Shown here: one piece after another, positions 37,101 through 47,900 of the stretch
Layout: every line of letters begins with the position of its first letter
Position numbering within the stretch: the first letter of the stretch is position 1
NCBI GenBank assembly: GCA_038025085.1
Contig: CM076140.1
Location: 3,784,501 to 3,848,500 of the forward strand
From: Tetragonia tetragonoides
Lineage: Eukaryota > Streptophyta > Magnoliopsida > Caryophyllales > Aizoaceae
Reading direction: 5' to 3'
Length of the DNA: 64,000 nt
The notes under the pieces: model-generated
Seen by the model: only the letters and a program-made list of their open reading frames with translations
Told to the model about the DNA's origin: nothing
Database searches by the model: none
Program-made: the position numbers and the translations under genes

Positions 37101-40100
37101 ACAATTTTACAGTTACAGCACATAAGATGCCAAAAAATGCAAAACCATGAATGAGAACTCAGGATTATATTCCCGGATAAAACCTACCATCACCCCTCTC
37201 TTCTGATCCAGGATAAATCTTTTTTTCCGACAAAGAAAAAAGCAGTGAGGTTAGCTTTCCGCTGGCTATTTTTCTATAAAGAATGTGTGTTACTCACCCC
37301 TAATTATAAGGTCTGCGTGATGAATCCAATGTTACTCGGGAAAATATTAGAAGAGTTTATGACTTAAAAATCATAGGAAGAACTAAATCCGCTGAGGTAC
37401 TGGATAATCTGTTTGAATCAAAACTCAGAACAGTTTATCATGCTCTAATATGATCAAGCAAAAATTAAACAAAAGATGTTACTACAATTACTGATCCGAG
37501 CCCTTCAAAAACGGCATTTTGGCCCTACCCCCTTCACAGCCCCACCTTATTAGGTAGGGGGAGTCTGGAGTTGTTTTTGTTGCTCACTATTTCTAATGTT
37601 AGCATTAGCCATAAGGGCTAGAAAAGAAAATACCAATGACAAGAGGGCAAGTATACCACACTCTTGAAGTTTTGAAATTATTAACCAAAGCTCATACATA
37701 AAAACTAATGAGGCTGCAAGCTTGTTTAGTTTAGGAAAATTATAAAGACCGGAAACAGATGTGCCATATGCCAACAGAACGAAAACATACGTTGATCAGC
37801 AGAACCATTAGGCACATCACCTTGCTCACTTTTAAGGATCCCATTTTGTCCCACACCATGAGCCGCACTTGGTGCCTGTGCCAGCGCATTCTCAAGTGCA
37901 GTCTTCCATTCATGTAAATCCTCTAAGGTTTCAGCCTGCAGCATCATAGGAAAGCCAACAAGACAAATTAATTTTAACTCAGTATGTGCCACTCTTTCCT
38001 CTTCTCTTTACTCCTCCCCCCCCCCCCCTCCCCCCACCCCCACCCACACCCCAACAGGAAATGAAAATGAGATTCATCTATTCAATCATTTTTCCCTTCA
38101 ATTATTTTCCTCGATTGTCTAAAGGTAACAACTTGCTACACTGGCCAATTCTCAGATTTTGTCCATTTCTCCACCAGAGCCTCTGGACCCCATTGAATAT
38201 TCCTCACCATCGCCACACAGGCTATCTTTAAAGAAGAATATCCACCTTCGACATAGGGAATTCAGGATCGCCACTGACTTCTGACCCTTGCAAATTCAAA
38301 ATACAAAGTCATTTTCTTCTTGTTTCCTTCCCTTTCTTTTTCCTGGCAGAAAGCAAGATAACAGGTCCTTGAAGTAACAGAAAACGCTAACTGATGAGAG
38401 CTCAACTTGAAGTAAGTCAAACTACACAGATAGTTCCTTGAACTCCACTATCAAAAGTTGTGGCTAAATTAGGCAGATGGTAAATTCTTCATCCTTCTCA
38501 TGGGTCTATCTTTGTCATGGCACAAATTTTTTGTTTCAATATATTCCTAAGAACAACTAGACAAGCCCTGTAGGCTGTAGCTCATCTCAGCAGAGTTAAC
38601 ATTGACAATAGATGATGAAACATGAGATACCCTGACACATCCATCTATTATATGACAAAAAGGAAATACCAAGAAAAGCAAGCTATGAGATGACCAAACT
38701 AGTGAAACAAAAGAAAAAAGTTGAATAAAAATTCCATAAAAAACCCTGGACCAAAACTATGACAAATGGTAGTACTTCGAGAGAACACTGTCAATAGCTA
38801 TAAGACATGGATGCAGAGCAGCACCTTTAGTGTGAAAGCTCGTCCATCACGACCATCAGGAAAGAACACTGTCAATAACTTCTTGTCCACTTTCACTTCC
38901 ACACTACCAAAATTCCAAGCAGTCACAGGTGTTAGCTCAGTCATCAACATAAGAACAGTACAAGTTTAAAATATAGGAGCAAGAATAAAACTAGAACAAA
39001 AGGTTTAGAACAGCGTATCAACCTGGCCGAGTTGTTCAGGTCGATGCCACCAAGGGTTAAGTTCATCTCACCTCCTTTTTGAGGAACAGCACTCTGACAA
39101 AAGAAATAAAACAACAACAAGCAAATCCTTTACTGCTTTCTTCTCCTCTATTTATTCAGCCAGGTAAGAAGTTGAAGGAAGAAACATTACAACAACACTC
39201 AGGTGGAGAAGGAAAGATTACAAGTAGGGACTAGGGTAATATTATCGCGTAGATGAAATTCATAGACATCGAGACAGGAAAAGGTGAGAGAATAAGATTT
39301 TCAAAAAGTGTGAAGTGATAAGCAAATCTAATCAGCCATATGTTTTCTTTTATTCCCTCGGCCCTAAAGTAAATGTTGGACTTCAAAGATGGAGTAATGA
39401 GACTATGAGAGTAGAATTCTATAAGAAAGTGAAGAGTAAAATGTTAAAAACATTAAATATAGACTATCAGTTTATCGACATCCCAAAATGGGCCATGAAC
39501 ATTGATCTTGAGACAGGGAATATGCACCAAAGGTTAAAAGAAATTCTAAAACAAATTAACAAACCAACCAATCAACATAATGTTACCATCATATTCCAAC
39601 TGCTGGATGAAAAGGAAGAACCATATTTTCTCACAACACTTAACAGTGCTCAAGCAGTACTACCCCCCCCCCCCCCCACACACACACAAAACTCAACCGA
39701 AAAGGAAAAGGGAAGCAAATGCTACCAATTGTCACATGCAGAAAATAATATGTTTCATGAGAGACAACAAAACACTTACAGGGTCACTTCTGAAAAACAC
39801 CAGAGATGTACGTGTCAGAATAAACCATCTTTTTTTCCAAGATGTCCATCCAATTCCTGAATAAAAGAATGAATGAAATCAGCTTCAGTATAAGAAATTA
39901 ACTTCTTAAAATCCATAGTAGTATGAAGCACTAGATGAATTACACTATCTGGATTCCCTCATTCTGATGCCGAACCGAGAAAGAAAAAAGAACATCTTGC
40001 AATCTAAGTAACCCAAAGCATCATAATATGGCCTGTGGGGTTTAGGTGGTAGCACAGCAGCGCACCCCCGTCCCCCCACTCGGCCTTATGGATGGCCTAG

Positions 40101-41334
40101 GTTTGATTCCATTTCCTTCAAATAGGAAGGATTCCTTGCCATTATAAATGAAGTAAAAAAAAAAAAAAAAAATAAAAACACACCTTTAGATGATATATAT
40201 AGAGGCCCACTCTTGAAAACCTGTAAATAAATTAAGTTGTCAAAACTCATAGCCTTCAGACATAACAAGTGTATAAGGGCATGCTTGGAATGAGGATAAT
40301 ATATTAATGGGGTAATGAGGAAGGTCTAAGAGTAAGATGAGAGGTGGAGGTGATGGTGGGGGTTAGATTTTAAGGGGTGGAGGGTAATAATTACCCCCAT
40401 TTGGAGGTAATAGTTAACCACCCTCCCCCTAGGTTAACAATTACCTCCTTCTTCCCCTTATTTTCTCCCTCCTCCCCCCCCCCCCCCCCCCCACCCCAAC
40501 CAAGTTGCACCACCCCGAAGACCTCCACCTTCCCATTTTACACACTAATTTGCTCCATTACCCCTTAATGCATTGCTCTCATTCCAAGCATGACCTAAGA
40601 TCACAATACTCCCCTAAACATTAGGGTTCACACAAAGAAATCATAGTATGTACATATCCACCACGTGGAAAAAAAATTGCAGCCCCAATAACAAACTCAA
40701 GCACTCAACTGTGTGGCAAGTTAAGAACCCCTTCAATGTGATTAAAACAACAAAACAAGTCCCCAAATGAATTCAATCCCGAAATTCATAATACTGGATA
40801 GGAACTCCACTAATTGATCACCATTTCTAATGAAACTAAACATATACTCAGATTAATTACAACTAGTCTTCAAGTTAAAAATGAGGTGAATAATTACCTG
40901 ATTCCGGTTGCGCGACGCCTGGTGCTCTGGTGCTCCTGATTGAGGAGGAGGAACGGCAGCATTCTCTCCTTGTGGTAGTGGCTGAAATCAGAAAAATGCC
41001 ACAACATTACTTTTTTTTTTTTTTAGGTTATGCCACAACATTACTAACTCATAGCTCCACAATTAATTACTATGGGAAACAATCAATATATCTAAATGAT
41101 CAAACAACCCAAATCAATATAGAATCAACTATAAAGGACCCGGAAAAGGAGACATCAACCTTGTAACCAATACCCAGATAGATTAAACACAAATACACAT
41201 TTTAATGCACTGAAATAAAACAATATATATATAAATCAACACTTTTGTTTGGTTACATAATAAAATCAACACATTAATAAAAACAACATTACAACTAATA
41301 CCTGGGAGGAAGAATCGGTTGTTTTGGTCGTCAT
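28120..41334 (-). CDS. PH domain Rho/ROP GTPase-activating protein (REN1/PHGAP type)
   Basis: I assembled 23 coding exons (5' to 3'): 41302-41334, 40898-40981, 40184-40220, 39780-39856, 39023-39093, 38825-38903, 37791-37935, 36899-37018, 35697-35774, 34628-34683, 34464-34533, 34051-34135, 33401-33647, 32744-32989, 32147-32470, 31910-31959, 31268-31328, 31084-31167, 30686-30793, 30392-30561, 30097-30187, 29140-29352 and 28120-28752. They join in frame to 1053 residues. A PH domain spans about 40-170 (FKSGPLYISSKG, GWTSWKKRWFILTR). RhoGAP follows at about 180-390, with the arginine finger in EGILRQ (about R224) and AACMSPLLLRPLLAG. Then come an acidic tract (about 395-476), a coiled coil (about 585-740) and the family C-terminal block KLTTRLNFLKERR. 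Such proteins switch off ROP GTPases at the plasma membrane in polar growth. Arabidopsis relatives are shorter (about 830-930); the extra length is mostly a repeat-rich tail. Intron 14 needs a GC donor. The 5' leader seems split by an intron at 41374-41507. The junction between exons 22 and 23 is the least certain. Confidence 0.9.
28297..28461 (-). repeat. Coding repeat: Lys/Gly/Asp/Asn-rich tail of the RhoGAP
   Basis: Residues about 941-995 of the RhoGAP model repeat KGDNKDGNKK-type decapeptides five to six times, with variants such as KGDSKDGNKK. The DNA repeats with it, as CTTGTTATC and TTTTTGTTACCAT on the plus strand. The tail is strongly charged and should be disordered. Confidence 0.85.
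31569..31636 (+). mobile_element. Au-like SINE 3' fragment in RhoGAP intron
   Basis: The string GGGCAGGGTAGTCTCTTTAG followed by AGTCACCGGGGCAATGTCGATGTTGATG-like sequence resembles the 3' part of the SINE at 49459-49730. The head and target duplications are missing, so it is a decayed fragment. Confidence 0.5.
33072..33101. repeat. Exact 30-bp copy of RhoGAP exon 13 inside intron 13
   Basis: The 30 bases here are identical to 33549-33578, which lie within exon 13 and code part of the PLLLRPLLAG region. Similarity fades on both sides. The copy sits about 300 bases downstream of the exon in the gene's own direction. Confidence 0.85.
40030..40172 (+). mobile_element. tRNA-derived SINE with A-tail in RhoGAP intron 3
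   Basis: A head with GGTTTAGGTGGTAGCACAGC (A-box-like) is followed by AGGTTTGATTCC (B box, 40099-40110). The segment ends in an A-tract of about 19 bases interrupted once by T. Length and layout fit a plant SINE. No clear target duplication was found. Confidence 0.6.
40277..40595. mobile_element. Tourist-like MITE in RhoGAP intron 2
   Basis: The 319-bp element has inverted ends. GGGCATGCTTGGAATGAG is on the left, and the right end read inward is GGTCATGCTTGGAATGAG. It is flanked by TAA at 40274-40276 and 40596-40598. The interior contains a 19-base C-run and CT-rich sequence. It has no coding capacity. Confidence 0.85.
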
Positions 41335-42854
41335 CGACTGCTCCCAGATCACAACATCCTAAGACATGAAGTTCTGCACCCACATTGACCAAAGTTCATA
41401 TGTTAAAAAAAAAATAAAATAAAATAAAAAAAAGATCAAACCCATTTTTTTTTTTCTGACACCATATATATTAACGCTTCAAATATTCATTTCAGCAATG
41501 TGGGTACCTCAAAAAGACGAACATTTGAGATTGATTGAGATCAAAAATCAAACCAATATTAACCCAGAAAGAGGTAATTAATTCATTTGATAATTTTTTG
41601 GGGAAAAAAAAAAAGTTCAGAGAGAGAGAAGAAACAAAAGAGCGTAAAAGTGAAAGGGGGAAAAATGGAAGCTTTTGATTTTTTTCGGCTTCAACGGAAA
41701 CCCCGTTGGTGACCCAAATTGAGCGGGCCCGGGTAATACGGTAGTTATACACGTGTCATACATACGTGCTTCTAGGTGAATAGAACGTGAAGGGCACTAA
41801 TGGTATAATTTATTACTATTTCCTATATTTATACTTCAATGGGACCTAATGGAGAGGTTATCTTGTGTCTTTCAAATTATTTAATCAATTGGGTAATTTA
41901 CACGTGGCATCAATCTAGATGGAGATCTCATAAGGTTGTTAAATCAAGGCCCTTTATCATGTAGTTGAATGGGGTTTAGGGTGGAACTTAGCAATAGACA
42001 ATCACAATAAAATATATTTGTTTTGATATTGTAGTGTATCTTAGGAAGAGCCTATCCAATGGATGTTCTCTAGGTACAACAATGATTAAGCTGTCTTTTT
42101 AGATACTTGCATCAAGAGATCTTCATACCTTTTCTCTTCCTTTTTGGATAACTTGCTCGATTCAATCTTTTTGATTCTTTTTTTGAGCGTAACTTTTGAT
42201 TCTTGGTAGATTGCAAGCATACATTTACTGCATGTTTCTCAACTTGAACTATCTAACCTTGTGTGTAAAATAGTCTGATTATATGTTTGGATACTCTATT
42301 ATTTTATTTCTCTGTTGTCCTTTCTTTTTTTTATCTCTCTCATCTTCTCTCTATCTCTCTCAGTCTCTACATGTTTAAATTTTAAAAAAAATTACCCCCT
42401 CCAAATAAAGGTGGAAGTTTGGAAGACAACACTCTACTGTTCTTTTTGAAACAGCATATGATCCTTCCCGGTTGACCACAACCAATTAACCAAATCAAAC
42501 TCAAAGAGTGCGGTTGTAACAAACTAACAATGTCAAGCTCGTACTTCAAGCAATTACCAAAATGCGTGATAAATTTGATAGTGTTATTTTAGCGATTAAT
42601 ACCGTATTTTTCTTAATCTCACGATGCAAAACGAAATTAAAGCGGAATGAAAAATAAATTGTACAACATAATATAACGAAACTTACAGAACGAAACAAGG
42701 CACATCTGATTGTAAAATTGATTAAAACGTGAGACAAAATTACTGCAAAATGAAATTAAACTTAGCAAACGACGGAAACAACGTGATCTAATTGTCCAAG
42801 TAATGACAATCGAAGGGCCAAAGACATTGAATTGGCAGCTTATTGCATATTGCT
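41335..42854. other. RhoGAP 5' leader and intergenic DNA
   Basis: The RhoGAP leader lies at the left. A putative leader intron spans 41374-41507, with acceptor TGCAG and donor GAG|GTACCC on the minus strand. A further leader exon extends to perhaps 41690. Beyond that I see only AT-rich sequence with no gene. Confidence 0.5.
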
Positions 42855-43152
42855 GGTACTCGTTTACTTGCTTGCAATCAAATGTAATCCTTTTATAGAG
42901 TATATGTGGGGTGAAAAGTAAAGGAGTGGGAGAAGAGGGATGGAAAAACTGGGGTTGATTGCATTATCCACTGTAATCACAATTGTTCAACTTTTTCAAT
43001 GTAATGGTGATTATTTTGGATGGTGTAATCAAAGTCACTTTTCCTATCTCTTTTCACCCCCTTCTTCCTTTTACACCTCACATTTACTTTATAAAATGAT
43101 TACATTGCACTGCATTGCATTTGATTGCACTTGCAAGCAAGTAAACACCACC
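42855..43152. mobile_element. Foldback MITE
   Basis: The ends are inverted copies sharing GTTTACTTGCTTGCAA. Pairing continues inward through ATCAAATG, TTTATA and GGGTGAAAAG-type blocks, so the whole 298 bp can fold on itself. TAA follows the right end but does not precede the left one, so the superfamily (perhaps Tourist) is uncertain. Confidence 0.7.
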
Positions 43153-43234
43153 TAAGTACTAACCCCAACATCCATCAAGGGCCATCAGCCCTTCATAAAG
43201 TAGTAACAATACTAGACCAATAGACCATTGTTTG

Positions 43235-44190
43235 GGTCAAAAGGGAGGTGGGGGGTTTAGAGAGAAGGGAGAGCTTCTCTCTCCTACTCTCTAAAAACCC
43301 TAAAGTAACTCATTTTTTGGTTCAGCCGCCACAGACCTTCAAAGAAAAACCTAAAGCCATTTTCTTGCCCAATCACACCACTTTAAAGCCTTTTTTCTAC
43401 TTTATTTGGCTCAGCCGCCAATTTTCGTCCCAAAAATTAAAGAGAAAGAGGTCAGTTTTGATGAAATTGATTGACCTGTTTCGATTTTGAATTGAATTGA
43501 TATCATAGCAATTATCAACCAACAAATCATGGCTACAACATTTGCTCACTGGTTTCCCTTGCTTAAGTTATTGTTAGGTTACCAGTAAGAAGTTTCGATT
43601 TTAGTTGTTTGCTTTCTTTGGCTCTCACCCATTTTAGTTCTCTTTGATTTCCTCTGTTGGTGCTGGGTTCTGGAAGCAATTAGTGACTTCACTATAAGTA
43701 GTTATTAGAAGATGAAGAAGAATCATAAAAATGGAGTATGTTTGATCGGCGATGAAGAATTTGTCTATGAAGTGGTTTTCATTTGTTGACTCAACTTATT
43801 GGGTTTGAAGTGAAGCCCACTTCTAATTTTTTTTTATTATTATTTTAATTTCATGTTTTATTTTTTTTAATGATCTCGGTAGTTTACATGGTTGTTCTTG
43901 GTTGTTTTGAGTCTTTGCTCTCTGCTCCTCATTCGCAAATTGCTAGCCACCATGGATGAGGCGCTTATGCCAATGGTGAGGTTAGCGTTGATCCTGACGA
44001 ATGAAGACCGGAGTATATGCGATCGGATCTTAGCGTGACTTGTTCCTTGGCAGGATTTTGAAGAAGTAGTTGTTGAAGAGATTTCCATCATCCTTTTTTT
44101 ATTTTTATTTTTTTTTGTTTTTGGTTCCGTTCTGTATTGAGTCTGTAGACTCTTGGCCCTTCGTGGCCAAAAAAAAAAAAAATAAAAAAA
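43235..44190 (+). mobile_element. Retroposon (probably LINE-derived) with A-tail and 16-bp target duplication
   Basis: The insertion is bounded by a perfect 16-bp direct repeat, AATAGACCATTGTTTG, at 43219-43234 and 44191-44206. It ends in an A-rich tail of about 20 bases just before the right repeat, the hallmark of target-primed retrotransposition. The 5' part has a GA/CT-rich leader and a doubled CAGCCGCC motif. The 3' part ends CTTGGCCCTTCGTGGCC plus A-tail. At 956 bp it carries no long frame, so it is either an internally deleted LINE or a retroposed transcript. The perfect repeat implies a recent insertion. Confidence 0.85.
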
Positions 44191-44206
44191 AATAGACCAT
44201 TGTTTG

Positions 44207-44904
44207 AATCTGTGGAATTTGAGAATGGCAGCCCAATATCACCTCAAAAGCCCAACCTACTATTAACAGACGAGCATCACAATTATCAAGGCTGATGCAG
44301 CCAGCCAAAGCCCATAGGCCCAAAATACAAAGAAAAAAGATAAAAAAGAGGAGAAAGAAAAAGAAAAAAAAAAGAAAAGAAAGAAAGAAAGAAAGAGGAA
44401 ATACCTTGTTTTTGACTTTTTTTTTCTTATTCTTTGTTTGTGGGAATGGAGAGACAAGTTGATCTGGAGCTGAAGTTGCTTATCCCGTCCGTCTACAGCT
44501 TACGATTTACCAACACTCCAACCCCAACAAACGTGACAAAATGAAACGTATCATCTTCATCTAAACTCACCCTATCAATTATTTATTCAATTCAATCAAC
44601 TAAAAAGGGAAAAAAAAATACGGATATTTTTCTCCTTTTCAATTTCAATCAATAATATACTCCCAACAAAACCGAAAAAAACAAACTCCAAATTCTGAAA
44701 AACACCCCCTTCCTCAATCACATCCCTACCAGGAATTTCACTTCCATGGAGACTGGAGATTGGAGAGAGAAAGTCATCAGAAAATAAATAAAACCCTCAG
44801 AAGCCGTAGTCTGTAGTTGTAGATAGATAGTTAGAGAGAAATTAATCAGGTTATTGAATTTCATGTTAAGGTTAGTGTAGGTCGAAAGAGAAGTTATTAG
44901 GGCA
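44207..44904. other. Upstream region of the unknown six-exon gene
   Basis: No gene is present. A purine tract (GAAA-rich) covers about 44329-44400. The last 200 bases form the likely 5' leader of the gene at 44905. I see no clear TATA box. Confidence 0.5.
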
Positions 44905-47900
44905 ATGGATGGAGCAGAGGGGAGTGATACAACGAGGAGAGAGAGTGAGGAGGTGAGAGTGAAAAGACAGACATTGAAAGCTGTGTTAGAACAGTGTAAG
45001 AGAGCTCTTGAATCCCTTAACAGCAACAACGACGGTGTTGATGATGACGATGATGACGATGGTGATGATCGAGAAGTAGCTGGAGAGAGAGAAAATAGAT
45101 CATCTTCTTGTTGCCCAGATCCTGAAGCAGAAGAAGTAAGTTGGTTCTTTTGGCAAAGACAGTATTTTTTTGGTTCTGGGTTAGTCTTTTTTTCATTCAT
45201 TTGTATGCTATTTATGGTTTTTGGTTCTGGGTTACTGGGGTTTCACCAATCTTATTCTGTTATTGTTAATATTGATAATTTCTGGTTCTGGGTTACTTTG
45301 GTTTTCGTCAATTTTGGTCTATCATGAGACTTTTGGTTCTGGGTTACTTTGGTTTTCTTCAATTTTGGTCTATCATGAGACTTTTGGTTCTGGGTTACTC
45401 TAGTCTACTATGATGACTTTTTGTTCTGCGTTACTCTTGTTCTTGCCAATTGTAGTCTGCTATGATAAATTTTGCTTCTGGGTTACTCTGGCTCCACTGT
45501 TTTAGTCTCTTATTGATGATTTCTGCGTCTGGGTTACTCTGGTTTTCACCAATTTTAGTCTACTATGATAATTTTTGGTTCTGGGTTAGTCTGGTTTTGA
45601 CCAATTCTAGTCTGATATTGATAATAAAACCAGCTCATTGACTGATGTTGAACCGATTTATATGGGTTTGCATAATTTTCAACAGTTGCTCATAATATGG
45701 ATGTTTACTTGTATTTGAGTATTCCTATTTAATGATTTTTGTGGGGGTTTTGTTGCAGCTCTGTGATCTGATCAAACTTAGGGTGGAAGGGCCGGAATTT
45801 CTTGGAAAGATAGAGAGCGCTCAAATTTCCGTTCAACAAAATGTCCCCGGTATGAATCGATTTAGGTGCCTTTTTCGGGTGTCCGCCAATTGGAAATTAA
45901 CTATTTTCAGCTTGATTAAATGTCACTGTATTATGGATTCTCCTTCTAAGCTTATGCTAAGTACATGGTTTGTGGCAGCAGAAGTGGGCAGTTCTTGGGA
46001 CATGGTTAGTGATAGTGATTTATGGGAAGGTGGAAATGTTGACTTGGACCAAGGAGACGACTATGTTGTCGTTCGACAAGAGGACATCGTGGATGGCATA
46101 GCATGCTTCATGGCAACCTATCTATTGTCCCTTAAAGAGACAAAGGTGTGTATGCAAATGATGAGCATCTTCTTTCTTTGTTATCAATTTTCCCTGCTTA
46201 TTTGAGGATAAACATATAGGGAACTAAGCAAGTAGATATATAGGACAATGGGCAAAGGTTTTTCTTACATGCAGAATGTTCTTGCTTTTATCCAATCATC
46301 TTGTATACTTGCCTAGTCCAGATATTTCTTATCTATTTTCATGTATCATATACATTATTGAGAATCCCTATTCCCTTTTTGTGAGGGAGAGGGTGAAAGG
46401 GGCAGGAGTGAGGGTATGTGTGGATAACTTATCAACTTGGGTTAACTGGATAGTGGGTGATTCAATTAGGCAACAGTGTGTGTTGGGCTTTAGAGGTTAT
46501 GACCTTGGCTTCTTGTATATAATTTAAAAGTGTTGTTCATGTCATGTAAAGAAAGCCATTGGGAGGTACTTGATGTGTTGTCATTAGTAATTACTATATG
46601 ATTCTTAAGCTGGTATTATCACTTTTTGAGAAAGTATCAAACTTTTATGAGAGTGAATATGAGCTGGGCTAATACCCGAGGCATAAAAGAACCATTTTGT
46701 ACGGTCAAGAGGCCTACGGTTAAAAAACAATGACGTAAGAGAATTCTTATTCTTCTTCCAATTTGAGGACCCTTTTCTTAGTATGGTGAACTGTTCTTAT
46801 TTGTTTGTGGTAAATCCTACACTGTTTCACGGAATGAGCAGGGCCCTAGATTGTACCAAAACACATGTGGGCCCCTGAAAGACGTGGGAACACCCGACAT
46901 CGGTTTTTGGGTCCCAAATGCCTTTGATGGCCCTTTCACCAGTAGTGGAATAAGAAGTTTGGGAACCTGAATGGCCTCCCGAGTCCTGGGGGAAGTAAGG
47001 GCCTCTTTGGCCACCGTGGGTCCCTCGTATAATTTGGGGCAAAAATCTCTACAACGCTCCGAGAAGCCGAAATCCAAAGGCTATATATCCACGATTTTTG
47101 AAATTTCAAAAAGCCCTAGATCATGGTTGTTATCTTTGCACCATATCGCACAGGAGATCCCTAAAAGACGTCTGATGCCCCTGGGTCAGTTATTGGGTCA
47201 CAAATAGCCTTTGATGACCCTTTTACTATTCACCCACGATAAAGGCCAAACATCGACATCATAGGTGAATATGAGTTCGAGCACTTGAATGGCCTCCCGG
47301 GGGCACATGAGGGCCTTTTGGGTCAGCATGGGTCCCCCGGAGAATTGGGCGCAAAAATCTCAACCGGGTGCCATGAAGCCAAAATCCAAAGGCTAATTCA
47401 CCATTTTTGGGCTTACAGAAGGTTCAAAGACCAAAGTTGTTATTCTTGCACCATATCGCATAGGGGACCTCTAAAGGAAGTGGGAAACCCCTGAGGTCGT
47501 TATTGGGTCCCAAATAGCCTTTGATGACCCTTTTAATGGTCACCCACGTTAAAGGCCCAAACATCGAAATCATAAGTGAATATGAGTTCGGGCACCCGAA
47601 TGGCCTCCTGAGGGCACCAGAGGGCTTATTGGGTCACCGTGGGTGCTCCGGAAAATTGCGGGCAAAAATCTCAACTAGGCCTTGAGAAGCCAAATCGAAA
47701 GGCTATATAGTCCACGATTTTAGGCTTACTAAAGGTTTCGGGACCAAAGATGATATTTTTGCACGATATCGCACGGGGGACTGCTGAAGGACGTGGGAGG
47801 TCCCTGGGTCGGTTATTGGATCCCAATATAGCCTTTGATAACGCTTTTTCGTGGGTGGGTGCCCCGGAGCACCAGGGTTGAAAATCTCAACCCCACTATA

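Noticed and set aside
39315..39860. 181-codon plus-strand frame in RhoGAP intron 4
   Set aside because: It runs through a C-homopolymer and CA repeat and ends antisense to exon 4. No family resemblance.
43867..44091. 74-codon minus-strand frame in the retroposon
   Set aside because: No start context or similarity. It is likely the reverse of retroposon sequence.
44718..45200. 160-codon minus-strand frame
   Set aside because: It is antisense to exon 1 of the six-exon unknown gene, with serine runs from the Asp codons.
9341..47880. Idea that both repeat arrays share a defined end because each has one short ~217-bp unit at the same side
   Set aside because: The short units lack different segments: near the GATGTGGT block in array 1, and near the GGTCACCCACG block in array 2. 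The equal lengths look coincidental.
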